Shown: positions 8,104 to 16,760 of the stretch, piece after piece
Layout of the letters: every line of letters starts with the position of its first letter
How positions within the stretch are numbered: the first letter of the stretch is position 1
Source of the DNA: Arcticibacter tournemirensis
GTDB lineage: Bacteria; Bacteroidota; Bacteroidia; Sphingobacteriales; Sphingobacteriaceae
Reading direction: 5' to 3'
Length of the DNA stretch: 64,000 bases
NCBI RefSeq assembly: GCF_006716645.1
Contig: NZ_VFPL01000001.1
Coordinates: 4,402,001 to 4,466,000, forward strand
Translations under genes and position numbers: made by a program
The notes under the pieces: generated by a model
Databases searched by the model: none
The model's input: the letters and a program-made list of their open reading frames with translations, nothing else
Told to the model about the DNA's origin: nothing

Positions 8104-8748
8104 TCACGCCATTCGCCGGGCGAGCAGATAGCACAGATATGTTAGCGGTGGGGCAAAAACCACATCAATGGTATAATGAACGTGCTGAACCATCACTAAA
8201 ACTCCCATAAGAATGGTTGTAATTAATGCCAGCAGCTTATCACTCTTCTTTGGAAGCAACAGAAAGAATAAGAACTGAGTAGCAGTGTGTCCCGAATAAA
8301 AGAGATCTTTCGTAACGTAAGTATCTCCGTAAAACATATCCGTAATAGGGTCCCATATATCGATCAGGCCAGCCGGAGGATTTAACGGTACCAGAGAGAT
8401 GGTTATAAAGCGGGAGATATTTAATACAATGACACCGTAAAGTAAACTCAATAACAATGACGGCGTTTGAATAACCCTTGTCAAGGTAAATAAAGCCATC
8501 CCCCAGGTAATCATAAAAATGGGGATAGAAACATCTATGGAAGGGATGAGATTAAGAAGCGTATCATTATAAGCAATACCTTCCCTCCTTTCAATGAACT
8601 GGTAAAACATCGGAAACACCGGAGTGAGGCACAATAGTATCACCACTGCCATCGCCAGCTTTTGCTTAAATAAAGGGGCCTGCCACGTAAGCACCCATCT
8701 CCTGGCCAGGAATACACTGCCCAGCCTTGTTCTTTTATTACTCATCAA
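8104..8748 (-). CDS. PAP2_C / sphingomyelin-synthase-like membrane protein
   Basis: A 214-residue integral membrane protein with about six hydrophobic segments. Two motifs match the PAP2_C (sphingomyelin synthase-related) active site: KDLFYSGHT and VHYTIDVVFA, supplying the His-His-Asp triad of this lipid phosphatase/phosphotransferase fold. Sphingobacteria make sphingolipids, so a head-group transferase or a lipid phosphatase are both reasonable; the sequence alone does not choose. It is monocistronic and convergent with sucC across a shared terminator. The length is short compared with eukaryotic synthases, and the N-terminal SAM domain is absent. Confidence 0.8.
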   Translation of the reverse strand: MMSNKRTRLGSVFLARRWVLTWQAPLFKQKLAMAVVILLCLTPVFPMFYQFIERREGIAYNDTLLNLIPSIDVSIPIFMITWGMALFTLTRVIQTPSLLLSLLYGVIVLNISRFITISLVPLNPPAGLIDIWDPITDMFYGDTYVTKDLFYSGHTATQFLFFLLLPKKSDKLLALITTILMGVLVMVQHVHYTIDVVFAPPLTYLCYLLARRMA

Positions 8749-8847
8749 TACTTATATCACATAAACATCATGTTAATTTTATGTGAAGGGGGACGCAAAT
8801 ATAATGAGTAATTTGAAATTGCAAACGAGAATGATGTCATAGTCGTT

Positions 8848-10524
8848 TTAGTCTTCCATGTCCAGACTTTCCCAGCTTTCGCGTACATAGTAATGGAATG
8901 CGAGCCAGCTTAGGAAACCGCTTATGAAGACCGAGGCCCATATTAACATTTCATATGAGGAGAGCCAGTAATGGGCAAATCCTATAGCGCCTGGAATCAT
9001 AATCAACAAGAAAGAGACCAGAATCCTGCTGCCCGCTTTTATAATGGGAGGCTTGGAAAATGGCAAACCTTTTACCATGAACAAAGCGTTGAGCAAACCG
9101 TAAAGCAGGGAAACGAAAAAGGCAAGCAACATATCGTTTATAACCCTGGGGCCCCAGAAAATCAGAGTAAAAGCTGAAACGAGAATAAAATAAGGAACAT
9201 AATATTTTACCACTACTGCTTTAAACATGCCGCCGAGTATCCTTCCAGGCTGGTTGTGAGGAGTGGTAAAATATATCCAGGAAGCTTTATACCTATCGGA
9301 ATAACTAACATTTTGCAATACAGTGATCAGCACGAAGCCGGTTAGGTAAGCAAGGAACAGATACATATTACTTCCTTTGACTTCTTTCCATCTGGTCGCA
9401 TAGGATCCTTCTCCCCTTCTGTTGATAAAGGCAAAATAAACAAAGTATACCGGCACGTAGGCAAAAGAGGGATACACCTTAATCCGAAAATCCCTGAAAC
9501 GCGATGTTAATATCCAGGTTACACGGAAGCCTGCATTTTCAATTGCATTTGGAGATATAGCATTCGCTATCCTGTTCATTAAACCAGTTCCAGATTTCAT
9601 TGCCGGCTTCGGCTGCTCCTCGTTTCCGCTGCCACTGATGGCTCCAAGCTTTGTATTGAATCCTGGAGCAAGTACCTTTACCACCAGAAAAAGGCAGATA
9701 AAAGGTGTTATTACTGCGACAGCCGCCAGCATAAACGCTCTTGACCCGGCTCCTGAAGCTACTGAAAGTTCATGCAAAGAGGCAACCCAGAGGGAAGGCA
9801 GAAAATAAATACCTTTGAAGCTCAGGATATCTATATTTTTCAGTACAGAACTATCTATCAGTCTCGGAAGCATGTAATAAAGAGCAAAGATCACTACAGA
9901 AAAGAACACCTGAAAATAAGAAATAAAATCCTTGAAGCGCGCAGGACTCGAAATCTTCAGTACCAAAAGGTAAATAATGTTTACGATAAAAATACTTAAC
10001 ACCGTAGATATAAGGATCTCGACGATAAAAAGCAGTGCAGCAAGGATGCTCTCCATCACCAGCATATAAATCAGTCCGGTAATACTAAGGGCAAAGGCCA
10101 TTTTTGAGACATGAACCAAGATGTGAAGAACCCTTGACAAACTGAAAGTTGCATCATTTACCGGCTTTGGCAGGATAATATAATTATCCCTGACATCAAT
10201 CAGCACATTAGTAAAGTCGGAAATAAGTGTAACCGCAAGCATCACCATAAATGCCGAGAAATAAATAGTATGACCTGTATATGGCTGCTTTGCCATGGGC
10301 AGAAAAAAAGCAAGGAACAAACCCGCCAGCGCGAGGACAAACATGGTGATCCATGTTGAGTATTTCGACTCTTTACCTGCCTTCTGCCGACCTACCGACA
10401 GAGGACGACGGTCGTCCATCTTCAACTTGGTTTCCAGAATGATCTTTAATTGTGATGCATCGGCACCAAACCTCTTGTAAAGGGGTGCAAACAGCATAAT
10501 AAGTTTCAGTATTATTTTATTCAT
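8848..10524 (-). CDS. ABC exporter permease (large, multi-spanning)
   Basis: A 558-residue membrane protein with roughly ten or more hydrophobic segments and a cytoplasmic-looking loop rich in charged residues around 300-325. It lies 45 bases downstream of an ABC-2-type ATPase gene in the same orientation, which makes it the permease of a two-component exporter. I do not recognise a substrate. The N-terminus (MNKIILKLIMLFAPLYKRFG) is amphipathic and has no signal peptide. The intergenic spacer carries three ATCAG-containing heptads. Confidence 0.75.
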   Translation of the reverse strand: MNKIILKLIMLFAPLYKRFGADASQLKIILETKLKMDDRRPLSVGRQKAGKESKYSTWITMFVLALAGLFLAFFLPMAKQPYTGHTIYFSAFMVMLAVTLISDFTNVLIDVRDNYIILPKPVNDATFSLSRVLHILVHVSKMAFALSITGLIYMLVMESILAALLFIVEILISTVLSIFIVNIIYLLVLKISSPARFKDFISYFQVFFSVVIFALYYMLPRLIDSSVLKNIDILSFKGIYFLPSLWVASLHELSVASGAGSRAFMLAAVAVITPFICLFLVVKVLAPGFNTKLGAISGSGNEEQPKPAMKSGTGLMNRIANAISPNAIENAGFRVTWILTSRFRDFRIKVYPSFAYVPVYFVYFAFINRRGEGSYATRWKEVKGSNMYLFLAYLTGFVLITVLQNVSYSDRYKASWIYFTTPHNQPGRILGGMFKAVVVKYYVPYFILVSAFTLIFWGPRVINDMLLAFFVSLLYGLLNALFMVKGLPFSKPPIIKAGSRILVSFLLIMIPGAIGFAHYWLSSYEMLIWASVFISGFLSWLAFHYYVRESWESLDMED

Positions 10525-10528
10525 GGTT

Positions 10529-10553
10529 GAGCTATCAGAAATCAGATATCAGC
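10529..10553. repeat. Heptad array C (short)
   Basis: ATCAG recurs at 10534, 10541 and 10548, exactly 7 bases apart, within the spacer between the ABC ATPase and permease genes. It is the smallest member of the dispersed heptad family. Confidence 0.55.
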
Positions 10554-10569
10554 TTTATAAATGCCAGAT

Positions 10570-11352
10570 TTAGCGAAGGGCCTGTAGTATGTCTTCGGCT
10601 TCGTGACTGCTCTCTTCTTTCCCTGTAAGCCTGGCGAATATTTTTTCGAGTGTTGCACCGTGATGCTGCTTTAGCTCTTCAAAAGATCCGTCTGCCACAA
10701 TCTGTCCGTTGTTTATCAAAAGAATACGGTCGGACACCTTCTCCACCACATCCATCATATGTGAACAATAAAAGATAGTTTTTCCCTCTTTGGAAAGCAG
10801 CGAGATCAGTTCTTTGACCATAATTACGGCGTTGGCATCGAGTCCTGATAAAGGTTCGTCAAGTATGATAATCTCCGGATTATGTATGATACCACTTATC
10901 AAAAGCACCTTTTGCTTCATTCCTTTTGAGAAGGTATCCATCCGCTGATTGGCGTTGGCTTCTATTCCGAATGCCCGCAGCAGCTTTGTTGCCCTTTCTA
11001 AAATATTAGCTTCTTCCATTGAATACAGCTTTCCGACAAAGTCGAGGTATTCAACAGGCGTCAACACATCGTACAGTTCGGCATTTTCGGGAACATAGCC
11101 GATGAGCGATTTAATTTCCTGAACGTTGTCTTTCAGAAGCTTTCCGTTAATATAAACATCTCCCTGATAATCGGAGATAAGTCCGGTAAGCACCTTCACT
11201 GTCGTAGATTTACCTGCGCCATTGGGACCAATATATCCGATAACCTGACCGGCAAAAACATCGAGGTTGATATCTTTCAATACCTGCCTGGTGTCGTAAA
11301 ATTTGTTTAGTCCTTTAATTGTAATAACGGGGGCAGGACCTTGTTCTTCCAT
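10570..11352 (-). CDS. ABC transporter ATP-binding protein (ABC-2 exporter type)
   Basis: A 260-residue ATPase. It has Walker A GPNGAGKST, Q-loop region GYVPENAELYD, signature FSKGMKQKV, Walker B IIILDEPLSGLDA and a switch-His segment (YCSHMM). The FSKGMKQK signature and LSGLDANA are typical of CcmA/NatA-like exporters. It pairs with the large permease that follows after 217 bases of coding tail-to-head spacing including one short repeat. Substrate unknown. It is divergent from asnS with 95 bases between. Confidence 0.9.
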   Translation of the reverse strand: MEEQGPAPVITIKGLNKFYDTRQVLKDINLDVFAGQVIGYIGPNGAGKSTTVKVLTGLISDYQGDVYINGKLLKDNVQEIKSLIGYVPENAELYDVLTPVEYLDFVGKLYSMEEANILERATKLLRAFGIEANANQRMDTFSKGMKQKVLLISGIIHNPEIIILDEPLSGLDANAVIMVKELISLLSKEGKTIFYCSHMMDVVEKVSDRILLINNGQIVADGSFEELKQHHGATLEKIFARLTGKEESSHEAEDILQALR

Positions 11353-11432
11353 TTTCTAAAGTTTAAGTTGAGGGAAGAAAGATAAGGTTTATCTGAATAA
11401 AATCCCCAATCCTATTCTCCAATTCTTTTTTT

Positions 11433-11440
11433 TAGATTTG
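11433..11440 (+). promoter_or_regulatory. -7 box of asnS, near-leaderless
   Basis: TAGATTTG matches TAnnTTTG fully and lies 7 bases before the asnS ATG. Transcription should start within a few bases of the start codon. No TTG is seen at the usual -33 spacing. Confidence 0.55.
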
Positions 11441-11447
11441 CGTCAAT

Positions 11448-12893
11448 ATGAAACGCACGAAAATTAAAGACTTATTGAATGCTACCGACTTTGGTCAGCA
11501 GGTTACTGTAAAAGGATGGGTAAGGACGTTCCGGAACAATCAGTTTATAGCTATTAATGATGGGTCTTCAATAAATAATATACAGGCGGTTGTTGATTTT
11601 ACATCTACGGATGAGAGCTTGCTGAAAAGACTGACTACAGGAGCTGCTGTTTCGGTTACAGGTGAGCTTGTTGAATCGCTCGGAAAAGGACAGCGTGTAG
11701 AAATTAAGGTCGGGCAGCTCGAAATACTCGGCGACTGCGATGCTGAAAAATATCCTTTACAGCCAAAGAAACACAGCCTCGAGTTTTTAAGGGAAATCGC
11801 GCACCTGCGCTTCCGTACCAATACCTTTAATGCCGTATTTAAAGTAAGGAATGCGCTTGCGTTTGCTATACATAAATTCTTTAACGAACAGGGTTTTGTA
11901 TATATGCACTCTCCTATCATCACTGGCTCGGATGCTGAAGGAGCCGGAGAGATGTTCAGGGTGACTACTATCGACCTGGATAATATTCCGCGTAACGAAG
12001 ATGGCTCCGTAAATTACAAGGAAGACTTCTTTGGCAAGTCGACGAACCTTACCGTTTCGGGACAGCTGGAAGGAGAGCTTGCGGCTTTAGCTTTTGGAGA
12101 GATCTATACTTTCGGCCCCACTTTCAGGGCCGAGAACTCAAATACTACACGACACCTTGCTGAGTTCTGGATGATCGAGCCTGAAATGGCCTTCTATGAT
12201 CTGAATGACAACATGGATCTGGCAGAAAGCCTGCTTAAATATGTGATTCGCTATGCTCTTGATAACTGTGGTGACGAGCTGGAGTTCCTTAAAGGCCGCC
12301 TGCAGGAAGAAGAGAAGCTGAAGCCGCAGAACGAACGTTCTGATCTGGATCTGATCAGTAAGCTTAACTTCTGTCTGGAAAATAGCTTTGAACGTATCAC
12401 CTATACTGAAGCAATTAACATATTAAAAAGTTCTAAGCCAAACCAGAAGAAGCAGTTTAAATATCTTATAGAAGACTGGGGAGCAGATCTGCAGTCGGAA
12501 CACGAGCGCTATCTGGTAGAAAAACACTTTAAAAAGCCAGTGATCCTGACGGATTATCCTGCCGACATCAAGGCGTTTTACATGAAGCAGAATGATGCGG
12601 ATGACCAGGGCAGAAATACTGTTCGTGCGATGGATATTCTTTTCCCAGGAATCGGTGAAATTGTAGGGGGCTCGCAAAGAGAAGAAGTTCTGGAGAAACT
12701 GGAAAGAAGGATGACAGAAATGCACATCCCGGTAGAAGAAATGTCGTGGTTCCTTGATACCCGCCGTTTTGGATCGGTACCCCACTCCGGATTTGGGCTA
12801 GGTTTTGAACGGCTCGTTCTTTTTGTAACGGGAATGACCAACATTCGTGATGTGATCCCTTTCCCAAGGACACCGAAGAACGCAGAATTTTAA
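11448..12893 (+). CDS. asnS: Asparaginyl-tRNA synthetase
   Basis: A 481-residue class IIb aminoacyl-tRNA synthetase that charges tRNA-Asn with asparagine in the cytoplasm. The N-terminal OB-fold ([20 protein letters not shown], near 19-100) binds the anticodon. Motif 2 is seen in [20 protein letters not shown] and motif 3 in [12 protein letters not shown]. The length is normal. Asparagine rather than aspartate specificity is supported by [10 protein letters not shown] and by [10 protein letters not shown]. The start is fixed by the TAGATTTG box just upstream. A rho-independent terminator follows. Confidence 0.97.
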   Translation: MKRTKIKDLLNATDFGQQVTVKGWVRTFRNNQFIAINDGSSINNIQAVVDFTSTDESLLKRLTTGAAVSVTGELVESLGKGQRVEIKVGQLEILGDCDAEKYPLQPKKHSLEFLREIAHLRFRTNTFNAVFKVRNALAFAIHKFFNEQGFVYMHSPIITGSDAEGAGEMFRVTTIDLDNIPRNEDGSVNYKEDFFGKSTNLTVSGQLEGELAALAFGEIYTFGPTFRAENSNTTRHLAEFWMIEPEMAFYDLNDNMDLAESLLKYVIRYALDNCGDELEFLKGRLQEEEKLKPQNERSDLDLISKLNFCLENSFERITYTEAINILKSSKPNQKKQFKYLIEDWGADLQSEHERYLVEKHFKKPVILTDYPADIKAFYMKQNDADDQGRNTVRAMDILFPGIGEIVGGSQREEVLEKLERRMTEMHIPVEEMSWFLDTRRFGSVPHSGFGLGFERLVLFVTGMTNIRDVIPFPRTPKNAEF

Positions 12894-12917
12894 TTGCGGA
12901 TCAAAATATTTAAACAT

Positions 12918-12940
12918 AAAGCTCCTTTTGGAGCTTTTAT
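12918..12940 (+). terminator. Rho-independent terminator of asnS
   Basis: AAAGCTCC (12918-12925) pairs perfectly with GGAGCTTT (12930-12937) around a TTTT loop, followed by further T residues. It sits 25 bases after the asnS stop. Confidence 0.85.
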
Positions 12941-12955
12941 TGTTTCCGGATATTC

Positions 12956-13210
12956 ATGAAACGAAAACGCCTGCCTCCGAAAAACGCTGTCTATACTCCT
13001 GATTCGGGTACGACTGTGATGGTTAATTACCACGAGAAAGACCGAATACTGGAAGTTGAGTTTACGGGCGGAAGAGCCTATCATTATCATGCTGTCCCCT
13101 TAAATATATGGGAGGAGTATAAGGAAATTATCCGATCCGGGGGTTCATCAGGAGAATTCGTAAATTACCGGATAAAACCGTTTTATGAAGTAGTAAGCGT
13201 TGAGGAGTAG
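12956..13210 (+). CDS. KTSC domain-containing protein
   Basis: An 84-residue cytoplasmic protein matching the KTSC domain, a short domain first noted at the C-terminus of some lysyl-tRNA synthetases. The pattern is ILEVEFTGGRAYHYHAVP, then SGEFVNYRIKPFYE. Function of the free-standing form is unknown. It starts just behind the asnS terminator, has no evident promoter of its own, and may depend on read-through. It ends directly at a heptad array. Confidence 0.75.
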   Translation: MKRKRLPPKNAVYTPDSGTTVMVNYHEKDRILEVEFTGGRAYHYHAVPLNIWEEYKEIIRSGGSSGEFVNYRIKPFYEVVSVEE

Positions 13211-13211
13211 T

Positions 13212-13358
13212 GGGTTGCGGGTTGCGGGCAAAGCTAAAAAGCAAAAAAGGTTTCATGCATCTTACATTTTCATAATCCATAAACCCATAACTCTTAATAG
13301 CATACCCCCGCATACGAAACCCTACAACCCGCAACGTACAACCTGCAACTTACATCTT
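13212..13358. repeat. Heptad array D with opposing arms
   Basis: The left arm starts with two GGGTTGC units (13212, 13219), then GGGCAAA and GCTAAAA. The right arm has CATAATC and CATAAAC from 13271, and from 13317 AAACCCT, ACAACCC, GCAACGT, ACAACCT, GCAACTT and ACATCTT at exact 7-base steps. The arms are complementary (GGGTTGC against GCAACCC-like units) and could pair over ~100 bases. The array fills the KTSC-to-reductase gap. Confidence 0.7.
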
Positions 13359-13401
13359 AATTTCCCGAACAACTTTGCTAATTTGCAGTTTTATTATCAA
13401 T

Positions 13402-14454
13402 ATGGCTTTGAATCAGGAAAAATCACTGAACTTCCGTATTGTTTCTGTCACACAGGAAACAGCTTTGGCTAAAACCTATGAGCTGGAACTACTGGATGGA
13501 GATAGCCTGAATTATAAACCGGGGCAATTCCTTACTTTCATTATTCGAACCGGCCAGCAGGAGCTGCGTCGTTCTTATTCTATATTAAGCCTCCCTGGTG
13601 AGCCTTTAAAAATCACCGTCAAAAAAGTTGAAAACGGGGCAATCTCCCGATTCATCCTTCAGCATTGGAAAGAAGGGGCAATAGTGAGCGCTCTTTTACC
13701 GGCAGGGCGCTTTTCACTTAAAGCTCAAAATGACAGGCAGCGCGACATTTTCTGCTTTGCTGCCGGAAGCGGCATAATTCCTATCCTGCCTCAAATAAGG
13801 TATCTGTTGAAGAATGAACCCCAAAGCGTCATCCATTTAGTTTACAGCAATCACAATGAACATGAAGCTCTCTTTCTTGAACAAATAGAGAAGCTGGCTG
13901 AACGACATCCTAATTTGCATCTGATCAATTTATTTTCTGATCCGGTAACAAGGCGTAAAGAACCGGGACATCTGAGTAACATTTTATTGGAATCGTATGT
14001 TAAAGAACAGATGACGTTTACAAAGGAAGATGCGATGTTCCTCGTATGCGGTCCTTTCACCTATATGAGAATGATCAGGATAACTTTGGGATTCATGCAC
14101 TTTAAGGCAGAAAATATTTTAAGAGAGAACTACAGTCCGGAGTTAATGCGTTCCGGGAATGTCCATCATCCTGTATTTCCCGAAAGGAATGTCATGATCA
14201 GCATCCACAACCAGCGGCATATTGTGAAGGTACCCTCGGGGAAAGACATACTTTCGGCATCGCTGGAGGGGGGAATCGTTCTGCCCTATAGCTGCAGAGG
14301 GGGTGTTTGCGGAAACTGTGCTGCAATATGTAAAAGGGGAAAAGTACAAATGAGTATAAACGAAGTATTAACAGACAGTGATCTGAAACAAGGTTGGATT
14401 TTAACCTGTACTGGCTTCCCAGAAGAGGACAATACACTGATAGAATTTTCGTGA
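13402..14454 (+). CDS. FAD/NAD(P) oxidoreductase with C-terminal 2Fe-2S ferredoxin domain
   Basis: A 350-residue flavoprotein of the PaaE/Hcr reductase type. Domain order: FAD-binding ferredoxin-reductase barrel (PGQFLTFI, RRSYSI), NAD(P)-binding domain (AAGSGIIPI, LVCGPFTYM), and a plant-type 2Fe-2S domain (SCRGGVCGNCAAIC plus a later Cys in ILTCTG). Such proteins pass electrons from NAD(P)H through FAD and the cluster to an oxygenase, hydroxylase or hybrid-cluster protein. No partner is adjacent. The start was set at the ATG at 13402, nine codons inside the longest frame, because upstream codons fall in the promoter-like AT-rich region (AACTTTGCTAATTTG). Confidence 0.85.
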   Translation: MALNQEKSLNFRIVSVTQETALAKTYELELLDGDSLNYKPGQFLTFIIRTGQQELRRSYSILSLPGEPLKITVKKVENGAISRFILQHWKEGAIVSALLPAGRFSLKAQNDRQRDIFCFAAGSGIIPILPQIRYLLKNEPQSVIHLVYSNHNEHEALFLEQIEKLAERHPNLHLINLFSDPVTRRKEPGHLSNILLESYVKEQMTFTKEDAMFLVCGPFTYMRMIRITLGFMHFKAENILRENYSPELMRSGNVHHPVFPERNVMISIHNQRHIVKVPSGKDILSASLEGGIVLPYSCRGGVCGNCAAICKRGKVQMSINEVLTDSDLKQGWILTCTGFPEEDNTLIEFS

Positions 14455-14500
14455 TAACAAGTACATATAAACAAATCAGAAGACCTTTAATTATTTAATT

Positions 14501-15121
14501 ATGCTGTTACGTATTTATCCTGAAAACCCAAATGAAAAGGCAATCCAGCAGGTGGTGGATGTGCTTAAGAACGGTGGTCTGATCATCTATCCTACCGACA
14601 CTATTTATGGGCTTGGTTGTGATATCACAAACCACAAAGCGATTGAAAAAATCTGCCAGATACGTGGCATAAAGCCCGAGAAAGCGAACTTTTCATTCAT
14701 ATGTCACGATTTGAGCCACATTTCTGAATATGTGAAGCCAATTGATACGTCGGTTTTCCGCATGCTTAAAAAAGCGCTTCCGGGGCCTTATACCTTTATT
14801 TTTGAAGCAACTAATAAAGTACCAAAGCTTTTAAGTTCAAATAAAAAGACAGTCGGCATACGCGTTCCTGATAATAATATTGCCCGCGAAATTGTGAATC
14901 AGCTCGGAAACCCTATTGTTTCAACTTCTATCCGTGACGAGGATGAAATTCTTGAGTATTCTACAGATCCGGAACTTATTTACGAAAAATACAGAGACAG
15001 CGTCGATATTGTGATAGACGGTGGCTATGGCGGGAATATCGCGTCAACGGTGATTGATTGTACTACCGGCGACTTTAATGTCGTTCGTCAGGGAAAAGGA
15101 AATCTCACAGAGATACTCTGA
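14501..15121 (+). CDS. Sua5/YciO/YrdC family protein (threonylcarbamoyladenylate synthase type)
   Basis: A 206-residue single-domain protein with the YrdC fold: PTDTIYGLGCD, KKTVGIRVPDN, and ending FNVVRQGKG. Family members make threonylcarbamoyl-AMP from threonine, bicarbonate and ATP for t6A37 modification of tRNAs; YciO is a related branch of uncertain role. The phrase KPEKANFSFICHDL replaces the canonical KxR...PxxxH-type loop and looks closer to the YciO branch, so I leave the symbol blank. It begins 47 bases after the reductase stop and may share its transcript. A hairpin lies downstream. Confidence 0.85.
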   Translation: MLLRIYPENPNEKAIQQVVDVLKNGGLIIYPTDTIYGLGCDITNHKAIEKICQIRGIKPEKANFSFICHDLSHISEYVKPIDTSVFRMLKKALPGPYTFIFEATNKVPKLLSSNKKTVGIRVPDNNIAREIVNQLGNPIVSTSIRDEDEILEYSTDPELIYEKYRDSVDIVIDGGYGGNIASTVIDCTTGDFNVVRQGKGNLTEIL

Positions 15122-15256
15122 ATTCCATTTATTGTTGCCTGAAGTTTAGGATTGTAACGATAATCTAACATCTGTCAGGTACTTATTTCACTAAAGCAAT
15201 AAGTCTTTATATATCAACAACAAACACTTCTGATTATTAAAAAGCGACCATCAACA

Positions 15257-15288
15257 CTCCGGCATCTCTATAATAAGAGAAGCCGGAG
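15257..15288. terminator. Hairpin between the YrdC-family gene and nhaA
   Basis: CTCCGGC (15257-15263) pairs with GCCGGAG (15282-15288). TCTCT (15265-15269) pairs with AGAGA (15276-15280), with one A-A mismatch between and a 6-base ATAATA loop. A T-rich tract follows about 10 bases later. It is probably a terminator for the upstream gene; an attenuator for nhaA is possible because it ends 37 bases before that start. The rest of the 204-base gap shows nothing else. Confidence 0.6.
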
Positions 15289-15313
15289 CAATTAATTATT
15301 TTTTCAGAATCCT

Positions 15314-15321
15314 TAAATTCG
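15314..15321 (+). promoter_or_regulatory. -7-like box of nhaA, near-leaderless
   Basis: TAAATTCG, one mismatch to TAnnTTTG, is followed by 4 bases and the nhaA ATG. The spacing equals that at lolD and the ABC-F gene. No TTG is seen at -33. Confidence 0.4.
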
Positions 15322-15325
15322 CCGC

Positions 15326-16525
15326 ATGAGTAAACTTATAAACTTCCGCCCTTTCAAAGATTTTCTAAGATCAGGACAAATCGGCGGGATTATTTTGATG
15401 TTGGCGGTAATTATTTCTTTAATCATAGCTAATTCTCCGTGGCAAGAAGGATTTACTCATATTCTTGAATTTCAAATCGGCAAGAACGTTGGCAATGTCC
15501 AGTTAAGATATCCTCTCGAATTATGGATAAACGACGGGCTTATGGCTGTCTTTTTTTTATTGGTTGGACTGGAAATAAAGCGTGAGATTCTCGAAGGTGA
15601 ACTTTCTTCACCCAAGAAAGCTGCTATGCCAGTATTCGCGGCGCTTGGCGGAATGCTGATACCAGCAGGTATTTTCTTGTTAATTAACGGTGGATCGGAG
15701 ACTTCTCATGGTTGGGGCATACCAATGGCAACTGACATTGCTTTTGCACTGGCAATAATATCCTTGCTGGGAAAACGGGTGCCTACTTCGCTGAAAATAT
15801 TCCTGGCGGCCCTTGCAATTGTTGATGATTTAGGTGCCATTCTTGTAATAGCCGTCTTTTATACCAGCGAAGTACACCTAGATCAATTACTCTATTCGGG
15901 CATTATTCTAGCCCTTCTCACTGCATTTAATTTATTGGGTGTCAAAAAGCTTATCTTTTACATTATCCCCGGATTCTTTTTATGGTATTTTGTTCACCAT
16001 TCCGGAATACACGCGACTATTGCGGGCGTCCTTCTGGCATTTACGATTCCTACAAATCCGGTAAAAGCAACATCTCCGCTGGAGAAGCTGGAACACTCGC
16101 TTACGGCCCCGGTAAACTATTTCATAATGCCCATTTTCGCCCTTGCCAATACAAACATTCATTTTGAGGATGGCATGGTTCAAGGCCTTGCCAGTTCACT
16201 TGGACTTGGAATTATTGGAGGGCTGGTGTTAGGAAAAACGATAGGGATTACACTTTTTTCATACCTGTCGGTAAAGCTGGGTTTCGCAAGCCTTCCCTCC
16301 CGTTCCGGCTGGAAACACATTATCGGACTAGGTATGCTTGGCGGGATAGGATTTACCATGTCGGTTTTTATTGCCCTCCTCTCTTTTGATCAGCCCGAGT
16401 TCCAGGCTGAAGCTAAGTTTTCTATTTTGATCGCATCGCTGATCGCCGGTATCTCTGGCTATTTGTTCTTAAACTCCTTATATAAAAAGCGCTTAAAAAA
16501 AATCCTGGTGCATAAAAATTGTTAA
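15326..16525 (+). CDS. nhaA: Na+/H+ antiporter NhaA
   Basis: A 399-residue inner membrane protein with about twelve membrane segments, close to the family length. The ion-binding Asp pair is in LAIVDDLGAILV, and the TM4 unwound region is seen as PMATDIAFALAI. NhaA exchanges two protons for one sodium and is regulated by pH. It is a single gene flanked by a hairpin upstream and a 235-base gap downstream. Confidence 0.96.
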   Translation: MSKLINFRPFKDFLRSGQIGGIILMLAVIISLIIANSPWQEGFTHILEFQIGKNVGNVQLRYPLELWINDGLMAVFFLLVGLEIKREILEGELSSPKKAAMPVFAALGGMLIPAGIFLLINGGSETSHGWGIPMATDIAFALAIISLLGKRVPTSLKIFLAALAIVDDLGAILVIAVFYTSEVHLDQLLYSGIILALLTAFNLLGVKKLIFYIIPGFFLWYFVHHSGIHATIAGVLLAFTIPTNPVKATSPLEKLEHSLTAPVNYFIMPIFALANTNIHFEDGMVQGLASSLGLGIIGGLVLGKTIGITLFSYLSVKLGFASLPSRSGWKHIIGLGMLGGIGFTMSVFIALLSFDQPEFQAEAKFSILIASLIAGISGYLFLNSLYKKRLKKILVHKNC

Positions 16526-16592
16526 AAAACATTCCCCAACATCATACTATTTTTAAATATTAACAGTTTAGAATAGTGTTTAGTTGATTAAA

Positions 16593-16679
16593 ATGAAACC
16601 AGATATCAATCAGAGAATATCCAACATCCTCTACAATTATCTTCACTTAGATCGCCTGTTCAGATGGTTCAATAAGTAA
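16593..16679 (+). CDS. Possible 28-residue small protein
   Basis: An ATG-TAA frame in the nhaA-M13 gap encodes 28 residues beginning MKPDINQRISNILYNYLHL and ending in an Arg/Trp/Phe-rich segment. The C-terminal half could form an amphipathic basic helix. There is no ribosome-binding site or clear promoter, and no family is recognised. A chance frame is quite possible. The remainder of the 235-base gap holds only the weak M13 promoter-like box. Confidence 0.2.
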   Translation: MKPDINQRISNILYNYLHLDRLFRWFNK

Positions 16680-16718
16680 AATAGCTATTACCTTGCTCTT
16701 TTTCTGATTTTTTAGGCC

Positions 16719-16726
16719 TATTTTTA
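16719..16726 (+). promoter_or_regulatory. -7-like box of the M13 peptidase gene
   Basis: TATTTTTA, one mismatch to TAnnTTTG, lies 23 bases after a TTG at 16693-16695. It would give a leader of about 30 bases for the ATG at 16761. Confidence 0.35.
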
Positions 16727-16760
16727 CGCCTCTCCCGGTGAGGGTTAACCATCATTGTTC

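Noticed and set aside
13212-13358. Telomere-like or G-quadruplex element from GGGTTGC units
   Set aside because: Only two or three G-runs in a row, and the other arrays of the same family lack G-runs; a circular chromosome is expected.
13375-13401. Upstream start for the 2Fe-2S reductase
   Set aside because: The extra nine residues fall in promoter-like sequence and do not resemble the family's N-terminus; the ATG at 13402 is preferred.
16755-16760. TTG start for the M13 peptidase
   Set aside because: An ATG two codons later gives the same signal peptide and is the commoner start.
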